Below are positions 26,395 through 36,174 of a DNA stretch of 64,000 nucleotides, in pieces. Origin of the DNA: Syngnathus acus. Taxonomy: Eukaryota > Chordata > Actinopteri > Syngnathiformes > Syngnathidae. How positions within the stretch are numbered: position 1 is the stretch's first letter; each line of letters opens with the position of its first letter. The notes under the pieces were generated by a model. It had not been told where the DNA came from. It worked only from the letters and a program-made list of their open reading frames with translations, and did no database searches. The DNA lies in the NCBI RefSeq assembly GCF_901709675.1, contig NC_051092.1, forward strand, positions 624,491 through 688,490. Direction: 5' to 3'. A program made the translations under genes and the position numbers.

Positions 26395-27575
26395 ATGATG
26401 CGGCACGCGCTCGGCTGGTTCCTGGTGGCCTTGTTTTGGGGCTCGGGGGCCCGCGGGGGACCCCTGAGCGGCCTCCGACCCAACATGGCGGACCAGGAGC
26501 TGTTCTGGGGCGCCGACCAGTACGACTTCTCGGTGGTTCTGCCCGGCGCCGGGATGGACTGCTTCTGGCACTTTGCTCACCACGGGGAGAAGTTCTACCT
26601 CAACTTCATGGTGAGATGACTGGAACGCCGCTGCAAGCCTGCCTGGTACGACACATTTTTTTGTGCCGGTGCGTTCAGGTGCAGTGGGTGACGGGCGTGG
26701 GCCACGACCGCCACCTCTCGGTTACCGTCAACGCTCCCGGCGGCCTCCTGCTTTCCACCGTGGATGACGCCAATGGGCAAATTGACTTGGACGCCAGCGA
26801 GACCGGTGCGCGCAACAAAGACACACACACACACACTCCAAAACAAGCGGCTCCGACATGATTTGAATTGGGTGGGATGAGCATCATTTTCCACGCCACA
26901 CGACAATCACCCAAAACTTGCAGAACACACACTGGCCCGAAGGGGGCGTCAAAATACTCTTGAAAAAGCTTACACGCATGTTTCGATGCACGTGTATGTT
27001 GTTTGTTTTCACGTTTGTGTTCTTTGGCATGACCGTGTTTGCGCCTGTGGACGTACGTGTGCGTGTTTCAGGTTTCTACCAGATGTGTTTGAGCAACTTC
27101 CACAACCGCTTCGGCAGCATGCAGGTGTCCCTCAGCTTTGGCGTTTACTACGATCACGCGCCCCCCAAACAACAACAACACCACCAACTACAAGATAACG
27201 CCAAGAAGCTCAATGACACGCTGAGCATCATCGAGGTCTGCCGTCCTAAACGACGTACTTGTGGGAGGGAGGGATGAAAGGAAAGCGGTGGCTGCTGCGG
27301 ACGATCGAGAGCTGCTTTGCTTTGCTTTGCTTTGCTTTCAGGCGTCGGCCCGGCGCGTGGAGAACGCCGCCTTCCACATGTTCCGCCACTACAACGCTGG
27401 ACGCATGCGCCGCGGCGCCGACGACTTCCTGCTGGCGTCCAAGCGGCGGCGCGTGGGCCACTGCTCGGCCGCCCTGGCCCTTCTCATCGTGCTGGCCGGA
27501 TATCTGCAGCTGCGTTTCCTCAAGAGCCTCTTCGCGGAGCGCCGCCACGGCGACGGCGAGCCGCGCGCATGCTGA
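26395..27575 (+). CDS. tmed6: transmembrane p24 trafficking protein 6
   Basis: Four exons: 26395-26610, 26679-26805, 27072-27235, 27342-27575, giving 246 residues (human 240). p24 proteins are type I membrane cargo receptors of COPI/COPII vesicles in the early secretory pathway. Seen: a signal peptide (MMRHALGWFLVALFWGSGARG), a GOLD domain with the usual Cys pair (MDCFWHF and YQMCLSNFHNRFGS), a coiled-coil stretch (NAKKLNDTLSIIE onward), a transmembrane helix (ALALLIVLAGYLQL) and a short cytosolic tail. LFWGADQYDFSVVLP and GHDRH match TMED6 rather than other TMEDs. Two ATG codons are adjacent (26395 and 26398). AATAAA at 27774. Human TMED6 is also in 16q22. Confidence 0.93.
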
Positions 27576-27773
27576 GTGCTGCTTGCTTGCCAACAGGAGC
27601 CTTCATCACTTCGATCCCGTTTTCATCGATTTTTAACTAAATCCTTAGTTACTAGAATTGTTCGGGCGTGTAATAACCATGACTTCCACGAGGTGGCAGA
27701 AGGCACAATGAATTTGTGAAACCGACGCATGCAATTACCGTGATGACCGCTTCTGTTATGTATTGTGATGTTA

Positions 27774-27779
27774 AATAAA
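27774..27779 (+). promoter_or_regulatory. polyadenylation signal AATAAA for tmed6
   Basis: Canonical hexamer 199 bp after the tmed6 stop. Confidence 0.55.
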
Positions 27780-27796
27780 TTGTACCCGTTCCACGT

Positions 27797-28490
27797 GCAA
27801 CTTGGTTTCATGCGAGATAGGAATGCTGTCGGACAGGTCGAAGCTGGCAACAAACATCAGCACGACGAGCGCTGCGCTTGCATTTTGACGCCAGCAGCCA
27901 CTGCGTCGGATGGGACCACAAATCAGGTGACTTTCGCTTATTTGCCCAATCGTACCTCATTTGGGGAAATGAACATGAAAAGGATGCAAATTCATAAATC
28001 TGACAACGGAACGAGGGTATTAGGGGCTTGGGGAAGATTTTTCTTCACGGCTGAGCATTTGTTTTATTTACCGACCCTTGTTGAATTTCTTTTCAATTGA
28101 TCCCGCTCATTTTTATTTCGGCAACACGGTGGTCAGCACGTGTGACTCACGGAACGAGGGAATTAGGGGCTTGGGCAAGATTTGTCATCCAGGCTGAGCA
28201 CTTGTTTTGTGGCGGGCGGGCGGATGTGATGAAACACAGTCTTGCTAAAGGAAATGTGTCCATTTTGGGAAATATAAGCCAAGTTGAATATTTGGATAAA
28301 CGCTTCGATTCATATATCGAATGCAAAGATATCACAAACAGTACCGTGACGAACAAGTGACCGGTTCTTCCAGTTACAAGACTTCGCCAATGCCATTAAA
28401 GATTTCATTGGATGTAAAAAAATGGTGACGTTTGACTTTGTCGTTCCAGGAAACTTGTAAAGAATTAAGGAGACTGAGTCACCAAGCGAC
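27797..28490 (+). other. 5' flank of MLKL-like copy 1
   Basis: No coding evidence. Sequence is duplicated upstream of copy 2, so it probably carries the shared promoter. No TATA box or clear ISRE recognised. Confidence 0.4.
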
Positions 28491-29844
28491 ATGGCGGACG
28501 TAAGTACCAGTACAAAACATGGCTGGTTGACTTTCATTTGCATGCGTCATCATTTCACTTCAGAGTTGCAAGTCCTATCCATCGCGCGCTTGCCCAGCAA
28601 GCTCTTCACAGTATTTCATGTGTGATTGGGTTTGTCAGGTGTTGTTGGGAAGCGCCGAATACATCTTGGGTTTGTGCGGCGAGGTGTACAAAATGGTGCA
28701 GACGGCCAAGTCCAACAAATCCCTGTGCCAGCAAGTGGCCGACCGCGTGCGCACCTTGGAGAAGATGGTGCTGAGCATCAAGCAGCGGCCCGACAGCGTC
28801 TCGCCCGATGTCAAAAGCGCCCTGATCGACCTGGCCCACAGTCTGAAGGACGCCACCGAGCTCATGGGCAAAGTTTCCAAAGCCAACGCCTTGGTCAAGG
28901 TGCTAAACTCCAGCAGCAACGAGTCCAAGTTCCAGGAAGTCGGTCAGAAGCTGAACCAAGACATACAGGTGCTGTCCATGGCTCTGCAGATCAGCCACGG
29001 CGACACCCTCAGGGAGGGCCTGAGGACCATCGTGGCGGAACACAGGGCGACCGCGGCCCAAAGCCTCGCACCCCTCCGTCGCAAGCCCGTCCTGCGGGTG
29101 AGCCAAGCCGACCAGCGTTGGGACGCCGACGAGGGTTCGGGCGGCAACGAGGATCCAGGCGCCTCGGATGGCGGCGCGGCCCAGGATTCGACGGCACTTG
29201 TCGCCAAGATACTATTGTCTTCCGTGAACAAGCCGCCTGATGGCAAAGTGACCGAGGAGCCCGGTGCACCTCTGGCCAAATTGTCAGAGAGCAAGGCGCC
29301 CGTACCCGCGTCACCTACTCGCATGATACTCGCTAGCGCCTCACCCGAGACCAAGGTACCTGCCCCAAAGTCACAGGGCGCCCCGGCACACGGTTCCACG
29401 TCGTACAGCTCCGGGCAGCCACCCATCCACATGCCAGAACCCACTCTGATGTCACCGGTCCCCAGGCCCATGGTGTCCCCCATGCCCATGGTGTCCCCCA
29501 TGCCCATGGTGTCACCCATGCCCATGGTGTCCCCCAGGCCAATGATGTCCCCCATGCCCATGGTGTCCCCCATGCCCATGATGTCACCCGTCCACATGGT
29601 GTCCCCCCACGTCTCCAGCTTCCCCTACTCCTATGCGCCCACACCTTCTGGGATGAGCTTCAGTCCTATGGCGATGGCGTACCAGCAGCGCCCCAACACC
29701 ACGGTGAACACCTCCATAAGCTACAACCATGCCCCCACTCAACACGCCCTCATTCTGGCACAAGCTTTCGCCCCGGGGCAGCCACGCTCCCGGCCACAAA
29801 ATCATAGGAGCGGCAACATTTCGTGCAACATTTACTATAAGTGA
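28491..29844 (+). CDS. MLKL-like HeLo/four-helix-bundle protein with Met-Pro-Ser repeat tail, copy 1
   Basis: Two exons: 28491-28499 (MAD, donor GTAAGT) and 28639-29844, 404 residues. Residues about 4-125 form a helical domain whose pattern (ILGLCGEVYKMVQ, ADRVRTLEKMVLSIKQR, KFQEVGQKLN, VLSMALQIS) matches the N-terminal killer bundle of MLKL, the necroptosis effector that permeabilises the plasma membrane. A helix HGDTLREGLRTIVAEHR follows, where MLKL has its brace. Then comes a Ser/Pro/Ala linker and, from about residue 274 to 326, repeats of the type V-S-P-M-P-M. The tail is YAPTPSGMSF and Tyr/Asn-rich. No kinase-like domain follows. An in-frame ATG at 28618 lies in the intron and is not the likely start. 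GTGAGC at 29099 could be an alternative donor. Function is inference. Confidence 0.72.
29449..29610 (+). repeat. 18-bp coding minisatellite, copy 1
   Basis: About eight to nine imperfect 18-bp units (GTGTCCCCCATGCCCATG type), each encoding six residues in the same frame. Confidence 0.9.
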
Positions 29845-30761
29845 GCTCAATGATACGCCGCGTGGACTGGCGCTTCTCAAAACTTTGGCCTGTTGGCAGA
29901 GGAGAAATTGTGCAAAGATGACCAAGCACACTTAGGTACTCCATGTGCAATACTTCTTAAGCAATAAAACCAAATCCACTCAACACACTGTTGCTGCTTC
30001 CCGTCAATATTTGTTCTTTCTTTGAAAGCCAAGAGGTCAAAAAGCAACTTGGTTTCACTTTCGATGCGAGGTAGAAATGCTGTCGGACAGGTTGACGTTG
30101 GCGACAAACATCAGCACGACGAGCGCTGGCTTGCATTCTGATGCCAGCAGCCACTGCGTCGGACGGGACGACAAATCAGGTGACTTTCGCTTATTTACCG
30201 ACCCTCGTTGAATTTCTTTTCAATTGATCCCGCTAATATTTATTTCGGCAACACGGTGCGCAGCACGCGTGACTCACGGAACTCAACGGAACGAGGGAAT
30301 TAGGGGCTGGGGCAAGATCTTTCATCAAGGCTGAGCACTTGTTTTGTGGCGGGATGAAACACAGTCTTGCTAAAGGAAATGTGTCCCTTTTGGGAAATAT
30401 GAGCCAAGTTGAATATTTGGAATTAGATCACCAAATGATTCCCGGGCGCGGCACTGCTGCTGCTCACTGCTCCCTTCGGGGATGGATGGGTTAAATGCAG
30501 AGCCAAATTCCACCACACCCAGATGTGTGTGTGTGACAATCATTGGGTCTTTCTTTTGATAAACACTTTGGTTCATATATCGAATGCCAAGATATCACAC
30601 ACGATACCGTGACGTACAAGTGACCGGGTCTTCAAGACTTCGCAAAGGCCATGAAAGATTTCATTGAATGTGAAATGTGTATTAAAAACAAAATGGTGAC
30701 GTTTGACTTTGACGTTCCAGGAAACAAGTAAAGAATTAAAGAGACAGAGTCGCCAATCAAC
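29845..30761 (+). other. 3' UTR of copy 1 and 5' flank of copy 2
   Basis: AATAAA at 29963-29968 ends copy 1. The duplication junction is at about 30044. A SINE-like insertion (30421-30558) interrupts the copy-2 flank. Confidence 0.5.
30421..30558. mobile_element. teleost SINE-like insertion in the copy-2 flank
   Basis: A 138-bp segment present in copy 2 but absent at the same point of copy 1 (between TATTTGG and ATAAAC). It contains ATTCCCGGGCGCGGCACTGC, TGCTCACTGCTCCCTTCGGG, AAATGCAGAGCCAAATTCC and TGTGTGTGACAATCATTGGG, a series common in teleost dispersed repeats. Family name not certain. Confidence 0.6.
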
Positions 30762-32147
30762 ATGGAGGTAAGTGCAAGCACACAACATGGCTGATTTTCA
30801 TTTGCATGCGTCATCATTTCACTTCAGGGTTGCAAGTCCTATCCATCGCGTGCTTGCCCAGCAAGCTCTTCACAGTATTTCATGTGTGATTGGGTTTGTC
30901 AACAGTTGGTGGAACCTATCTTGGGTTTGTGCTGCGAGCTGAACAAAATGGGGCAGACGGCCAAGTCCAACAAGGCCCTGTGCCAGCAAGTGGCCGACCG
31001 CGTGCGCAGCTTGGAGATGATGGTGCTGAGCATCAGGCAGCGGCCCGACAGCGTCTCGCCCAATGTCAGAACCGCCCTGATCGAGCTGACCCGCAGTCTG
31101 GAGGACGCCACCGAACTCATGAGGAAACTTTCCAAAACCAACGTCGTGTCCAAGGTGTTAAACTCCAGCATCAACGAGTCCAAGTTCCAGGAAGTCGGTC
31201 AGAAGCTGAGCCAAGACCTGCAGATGCTGTCCATGGCTCTGCAGATCAGCCACGGCGACACCCTCAGGGAGGGCCTGAGGAACATCATGGCGGAACACAG
31301 GGCGATCAAGGCCCAGAGCCTCGAACCCCTCCATCACAAGCCCGTCCTGCAGGTGACCCAAGCCAACGAGGGTCCGGGCGGTGCCGAGGCTTCAGGCGAC
31401 GCCGACGAGGGTCCGGGCGCCTTGGACGGCGGCGCGGCCCAAGATTCTACGACATTTGTCACCAAGATGCTATTGTCCTCCGTGAACAGGGTCAAGCCGC
31501 TTCTTGGCAAGGAGACCGAGGAGCCCGGTACACCTCTGGCCAAATTGTCAGAGAGCAAGGCACCCGTACCAGTGTCACCTACTAGCACTAGCGCCTTACT
31601 CGAGGCACAGGGTTCCACGACATACAGCTCCAGGCAGTCACCCATCCACATGCCACCCTCCTTCGCGGAACCCACTCTGATGTCACCGGTCCCCATGGTG
31701 TCCCCCATGCCCATGATGTCCCCCAGGCCCATGATGTCCCCCATGCCCATGATGTCCCCCAGGCCCATGATGTCCCCCATGCCCATGATGACCCCCAGGC
31801 CCATGGTGTCCCCCATGCCCATGATGTCTCCCGTCCACATGGTGTCCCCCATGCCCATGATGTCACCTGTCCAGATGGTGTCCCCCATGGTGTCCCCCAT
31901 GCCCATGATGTCTCCCGTCCAGATGGTGTCCCCCATGGTGTCCCCCCCCGTCCCCAGCTTCCCCTACTCCTATGCGCCCACACCTTCTGGGATGAGCTTC
32001 AATCCTATGGCGATGGCGTACCAGCAGCGCCCCAACAACACGATGAACACCGCCACAAACTACAACAACAACTATCGAGACTTCCTCAAGCTGACACGAG
32101 CTTTAGCCTCGGTGCAACAAGACAACCCCTGGGAGCTAGACCCCTAG
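30762..32147 (+). CDS. MLKL-like HeLo/four-helix-bundle protein with Met-Pro-Ser repeat tail, copy 2
   Basis: Two exons: 30762-30767 (ME, donor GTAAGT) and 30906-32147, 415 residues. The protein starts MELVEPILGLCCELNKM, a start typical of fish MLKL-like N-termini. Residues 3-125 are the same helical bundle as copy 1 (VADRVRSLEMMVLSIRQR; ESKFQEVGQKLSQDLQMLSMAL). The repeat block spans about residues 261-350, far longer than in copy 1, with V/M-S-P-M/R/V-P/H/Q-M units. The end is Tyr/Asn/Gln-rich (YQQRPNNTMNTATNYNNNYR) and then LKLTRALASVQQDNPWELDP. No pseudokinase domain. AATAAA at 32307. The frame is open through the repeats in both copies, which supports translation. Role in lytic cell death is inference from homology. 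Confidence 0.72.
31680..31950 (+). repeat. 18-bp coding minisatellite, copy 2
   Basis: About fifteen 18-bp units plus partial units, expanded relative to copy 1. Higher-order pairs (MPMMSPRPMMSP; VQMVSPMVSP) repeat in tandem. Confidence 0.9.
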
Positions 32148-33084
32148 TCATAAAGTCATATGAGCGGCAACGTTTTGCGCAACTCTTACTTCAATGATAC
32201 GCCGCGTGGACTGACGCTTCTCAAACGTTTGGCCTGTTGGCAGAAGAGAAATTGTGCAAAGTTGACCAAGCACACTTAGGTACTCCATGTGCAATACTTC
32301 TTATGCAATAAAACCAAATCCAATCAACGCATTGTTGCTGCTTTCCATGAATATCTTTTCTCCTTGCTCATTTGAATGGGCGTTCACGATCTCCATTACT
32401 TTGTGCATTTTGGATAGCGTGCCGAAGAAAGAGATCCGGGCCTCAGAGCGCTCCTCGCCTCTGCCCAATCAAGGCGTCAACACGTACAAAGTTGTCTAAC
32501 CTGTTTACTTGTTAGCAATTTTTTTTTTTAACTTTAGTGACTTGGTCAGACAGGTTCCTTCAGCTGGCTTTGTGCTCCTTGTTGGCCACGCAAGAAATAA
32601 GGTAACTTCTTTTTGACTTGAATAGTCAACCAAAATAATGTTTTTTTTTTGTTTTTGTTTTTTAATTGAGCTGTGAGTTTGTTGTGGTTAGAACCATTGG
32701 GGCTTCTGCTGTTAAATCTTGGCCCTCTGTGGGCTTTGTTATGGCTTTGTTAGCATGTTAGCTTTGTTAGCAGGCTAGCTTCACTCGGCACTCTTGATTG
32801 GCATAAGAAACAAACTTTGGGGTCAGTTTTGGGTTTTTGGGTTGTTGCTGGCCCCTTTCGGTGCCTCTTTTGCTTATGTTTTGCCTGCGACTTTCTCCAC
32901 GTTTCTGTTGTGTCTGCTTTTTGTCTTGTTTGTCCTCTTTGGGCCTTGCCAAGGCGCATCCGGCTCCCCAATCCAACAGATTGTTTGTGTGTTTGTTAAA
33001 TTGTGCGACTTTTAATGGATACACCACACATTTCCTTGTTCTCAATTTACATACATGAAATTAGACTTGCTTGATATTTCAGGC
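32148..33084 (+). other. copy 2 3' UTR and spacer to copy 3
   Basis: AATAAA at 32307-32312. T-rich sequence follows, with no gene recognised. Confidence 0.45.
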
Positions 33085-33983
33085 ATGTCTTGGCAATGGG
33101 AAGAAGACAATGTGAGTACACAATATATTGGACTTTCATACGTGCGTGTCAAACTGAGTCTTTGGTGTGGGAAAAGTATTATTTCTGGTGTCAAACCTTT
33201 CACACTTTGAGTGTGTTTCATTGTCTCAGTGTTTCTTGGAGGTAGGTGTTCAATGTTTAGTGTGTGAAACTTCAGTAGTGTGCGTCTTTGAAGCGACCAA
33301 ATTCACATATGTGTCAGGAGGTGCTGCTGGGAGATGTCGCGTTCATCTTGGACTTGTGCAAGGAGCTGTCCAATGTGGTGGCGAGGCCCAGCTCCCACAG
33401 GGCTGGCTTTCTGCAGGTCTACAAGCAGGTGAGGCTTTTGGAGGAGATGGTGCTGGCAGTCAAGCGGCGGCCCGAGATGGCCACGCCCGAAATCCGGATG
33501 GCCCTCGTGGACGTGGGTCGTTGTCTGTCCAATGCCAGGGACTTCACAAGCAAAGTCTCCACAGCCAATTCCGTGGCGGGCTTCCTCAAGACCAGCTCGG
33601 ATGGGTCCAAGCTCCAGGAAATCAGCTGGAAGCTGAGTGAGGCTGTGCAGGAGCTGTCGGCGGCGCTGGAGAGCAGCAACCTCCGGTCCTCCGGGTTGCG
33701 CGGCAAAGAAAGCGCAGATGTCGGGTGGGTTGCGTTCACCTCGGCCACGTCGTCGCGTCGCTCCGTCCCCGTGTTCCGCCACGCCGTGGCGGTGCGTCCC
33801 CCTCTGATGGTTCTGGAGCGGCCCCCCGTCAGCATGGTGTGCTCCACCGTCATCAGCTCCAACCGTCCCCCCACTCGCGTTACCCTCAACCTGGCACGAC
33901 GTTACACCTCAATGCCGACGGCGTTCTTGATGAGTGGCTCCTTAGCACCGCGTGGGTGTACCTTTGACCCACACTATTTCTAA
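33085..33983 (+). CDS. MLKL-like helical-bundle protein, divergent copy 3 without repeat tail
   Basis: Two exons: 33085-33111 (MSWQWEEDN, then GTGAGT) and 33318-33983, about 230 residues. Residues about 10-125 keep the bundle pattern (VAFILDLCKELSNVV, YKQVRLLEEMVLAVKRRPEM, SKLQEISWKLSEAVQELSAALE). The Met-Pro repeat block is missing. The DNA near the end (ATCAGCTCCAACCGTCCCCC and CTGGCACGAC) still resembles the copy-1 end (ATAAGCTACAACCATGCCCC and CTGGCACAAG), so the three genes share one architecture. The C-terminus (PTAFLMSGSLAPRGCTF) differs. The first exon is the least certain part. It may be a functional short form or a decaying gene, but no frameshift or stop was found. Confidence 0.6.
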
Positions 33984-34042
33984 TGTGCTGGTCCTCAACG
34001 TATTTTTTTTTTCTCTCCTCCCTGTGGAAGTCCAAGGCCAAT

Positions 34043-34062
34043 GCGCGTGCGCGCGCACGCGC
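34043..34062. repeat. perfect 20-bp GC palindrome
   Basis: GCGCGTGCGCGCGCACGCGC equals its own reverse complement and alternates purine and pyrimidine throughout, so it could adopt Z-DNA or a cruciform. It lies 60 bp after the copy-3 stop. Confidence 0.8.
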
Positions 34063-35207
34063 CCCCCTTTTGCTGTATCCTCTTCCAAGTCAGCTGCAAA
34101 TCTTCTCACCTCCGCCCTTCTCTTTGCCTTGAGCAAAGTCTTTTTGATGGTGCAATTAAGTCCTTAAGAGACAAAAGGTGATCACGTGTTTTTGTGTTGG
34201 GGCGAGTCTGATTCGGCACAATTGGGCATTGGACGTGTGCCATGCTGGGTGCTTTCTTTGACATACCTGACATTTCATTTGGTGACTCACTTTTGTGCTC
34301 TTTACTGTTTTGATGTTCTTCCTTTTCTCAGTCTTTGCTGTTGCTAAAATAGGATCCGAGTGGGCATCTCTGTGAGGGGCCAACATTGCATGCTGGTGTG
34401 TCTTTGAGGTTGTTGCGTTTTGTCCGTCGTTGAGCAAGGAAAACAAAGATTGGTTCTTTATTTGTTTGGCTGAGCCAGTGTGTTTGTTTGTGAGGCTTCC
34501 TCCTTCAAACGTCTTTCTTGTGTTTTTGAGTTGCAAACGTGTCTTTCATTTGAAAGGTGTCAAAGTGTTGATGTGTAGAGATCAAATGTCTGAAGCACTT
34601 GATTTTTGGAATCTCTGATGGTGTCTTTGATTTCTATGAGTGTAAGCCTGGGGAATCAACATTGGGAAACAAAATTGGCGCTTTTTGTGACAGTTCATCA
34701 CGCAAGGTCATATATTGCTTATTATCGGGAAACGTGCACAAGACCGGCTAATTTGTAGAAGCATTCTTTTACACCTCCAACATGGTGAGTTTGGACTGAA
34801 AATCCTGGCTTTAGACAACATAGCTCGCTAAGCGACTCATCTCGCTTCGTAGCGGCGCAAGCGATCTTTGTTGATGACGTAACCGGAAATGCGCGGCAAA
34901 GGAGCCCGGGAGAATCTCACAAGCGTTTGAGTGCGGCCACTTTTATCGCTTTTGCCTTGGACTCCGGCGCGCTCCAGAGTCCGCTCCGACCACCAGCGAC
35001 TCCCGCGGGCCGTGAGCTGGACGGCCCCGGCGAACGTCGACTTCTGCACCGGTAAGAAGAAGAATCAGTCGCGGTTTAGCTGCAGGTGGCTAGCGGCTAG
35101 CAGTGAGCTGTACTTGATAACTACGAGTTCGGAAGTTGAGCGGCTCGTCATGTAACTTGGAGGTACCACGAAGCGCGTTGCGGTTCCGTGGCAGGGGCGC
35201 ATGTTGC

Positions 35208-35282
35208 AGCAGGAAGACAACATGCATGACACAGCAGGAAGACAACATGCATGACACAGCAGGAAGACAACATGCATGACAC
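35208..35282 (+). repeat. 25-bp tandem repeat, three perfect copies
   Basis: Three identical copies of a 25-bp unit beginning AGCAGGAAGACAACATGCAT, at 35208, 35233 and 35258. Confidence 0.95.
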
Positions 35283-35328
35283 AGGACCCCCGAGGACCAC
35301 GATTGAAGAGTCCTCGTCTAATCGAAAC

Positions 35329-36174
35329 TAGAGATGCACCGATCCGACTTTTTCAGTTTCAATACCGATACCGTGAGTTTGCGTATCGGTCGATACCCGA
35401 TACCGATCCGATATTATGGTTGACTTAACAAGCTACATACCTCTACATGTGGAACAGAAAAGACTAAAGGCAATGGCATCAGGCATGACTACACAGTTCA
35501 TTCCTAAGACAAAATGTAACAAGATAAAGCAGATTCATGCAATGAACTATTTATTTGCAACAAAAATTGTGCAACAGCAGCAATAAAGTGTATTAGCATT
35601 TAAATTCAAGTAAATTAGGATACAAACTTCTTTAAAAAAAAAAAATACAAATGTTGCAGCTGAAACTGCACTGGGCAAATATAGAAAGGGTGATCAAGCA
35701 CACAGTAACCAAATATTAAAATAAATAGTAAACATGTAAACATTAGGTGCCGTTCCACATCACTCATGACCTGTTGAAATGCTCATTTAAGCAGCAATGA
35801 GAAGTGCTCCCTGAAAACAAGCTCCGCTTAGTACTAGTACTTTAACTGGCAGTACTACCACCACCCCTGGCAACATTAGCTTTGCGGACATTACAAACTG
35901 CCGTCGAGCTAGTTGGCGTGTTCAGTTTAAAGTACCTCCACACAGCTGACTCTTTCGTTCGCTCCATGTTTGCGTTTGTTTAGAAAACTCTCGTGGCATG
36001 CGGCACACGTGCTGCTGACGTATGACGTAGCCCGCGTCCCGCGGCACACATGCTGCTGACGTATGACGTAGCCCGCATCCCAATAGATTAAGGAAAGGAT
36101 CGGCTGCATTTTCCGATACCCGATCCATCAATTTTGTTGATATCCGATCCAGATATCGGATCGGTGCATCTCTA
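35329..36174. mobile_element. non-autonomous hAT DNA transposon
   Basis: An 846-bp element with perfect 19-bp terminal inverted repeats (TAGAGATGCACCGATCCGA at 35329-35347 and its complement at 36156-36174). It is flanked by a perfect 8-bp target duplication, ATCGAAAC (35321-35328 and 36175-36182). The 8-bp duplication is diagnostic for the hAT superfamily. There is no transposase-like reading frame. Subterminal regions carry repeated CCGATAC motifs, and two near-identical ~42-bp units lie at about 35999-36080. Confidence 0.92.

Larger units (their letters stand above)
27797..30000 (+). repeat. tandem segmental duplication, copy 1
   Basis: This segment (5' flank, mini-exon, main exon, 3' UTR of MLKL-like copy 1) is closely matched by 30044-32345. 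Shared landmarks include CAACTTGGTTTCA, GAAATGTGTCC, TCATATATCGAATG, CATTTGCATGCGTCATC and the 3' UTR GATACGCCGCGTGGACTG. Copy 1 also contains an internal near-repeat: about 28010-28070 resembles 28150-28210. Confidence 0.85.
30044..32345 (+). repeat. tandem segmental duplication, copy 2
   Basis: Counterpart of 27797-30000, in the same orientation. It differs by the SINE-like insertion, loss of an internal flank repeat and a longer coding minisatellite. Confidence 0.85.

Noticed and set aside
28618-28638. ATG followed by CDWVCQ as start of MLKL-like copy 1 (and the same in copy 2)
   Set aside because: It lies in the intron just before the acceptor (TTTGTCAG). The mini-exon ATG with GTAAGT gives an N-terminus that fits the family.
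28944-31936. Minus-strand open frames with GMGDTM-type repeats over the MLKL-like tails
   Set aside because: These are the antisense reading of the same 18-bp minisatellite. The plus-strand frame continues a recognisable domain and has conserved splice sites.
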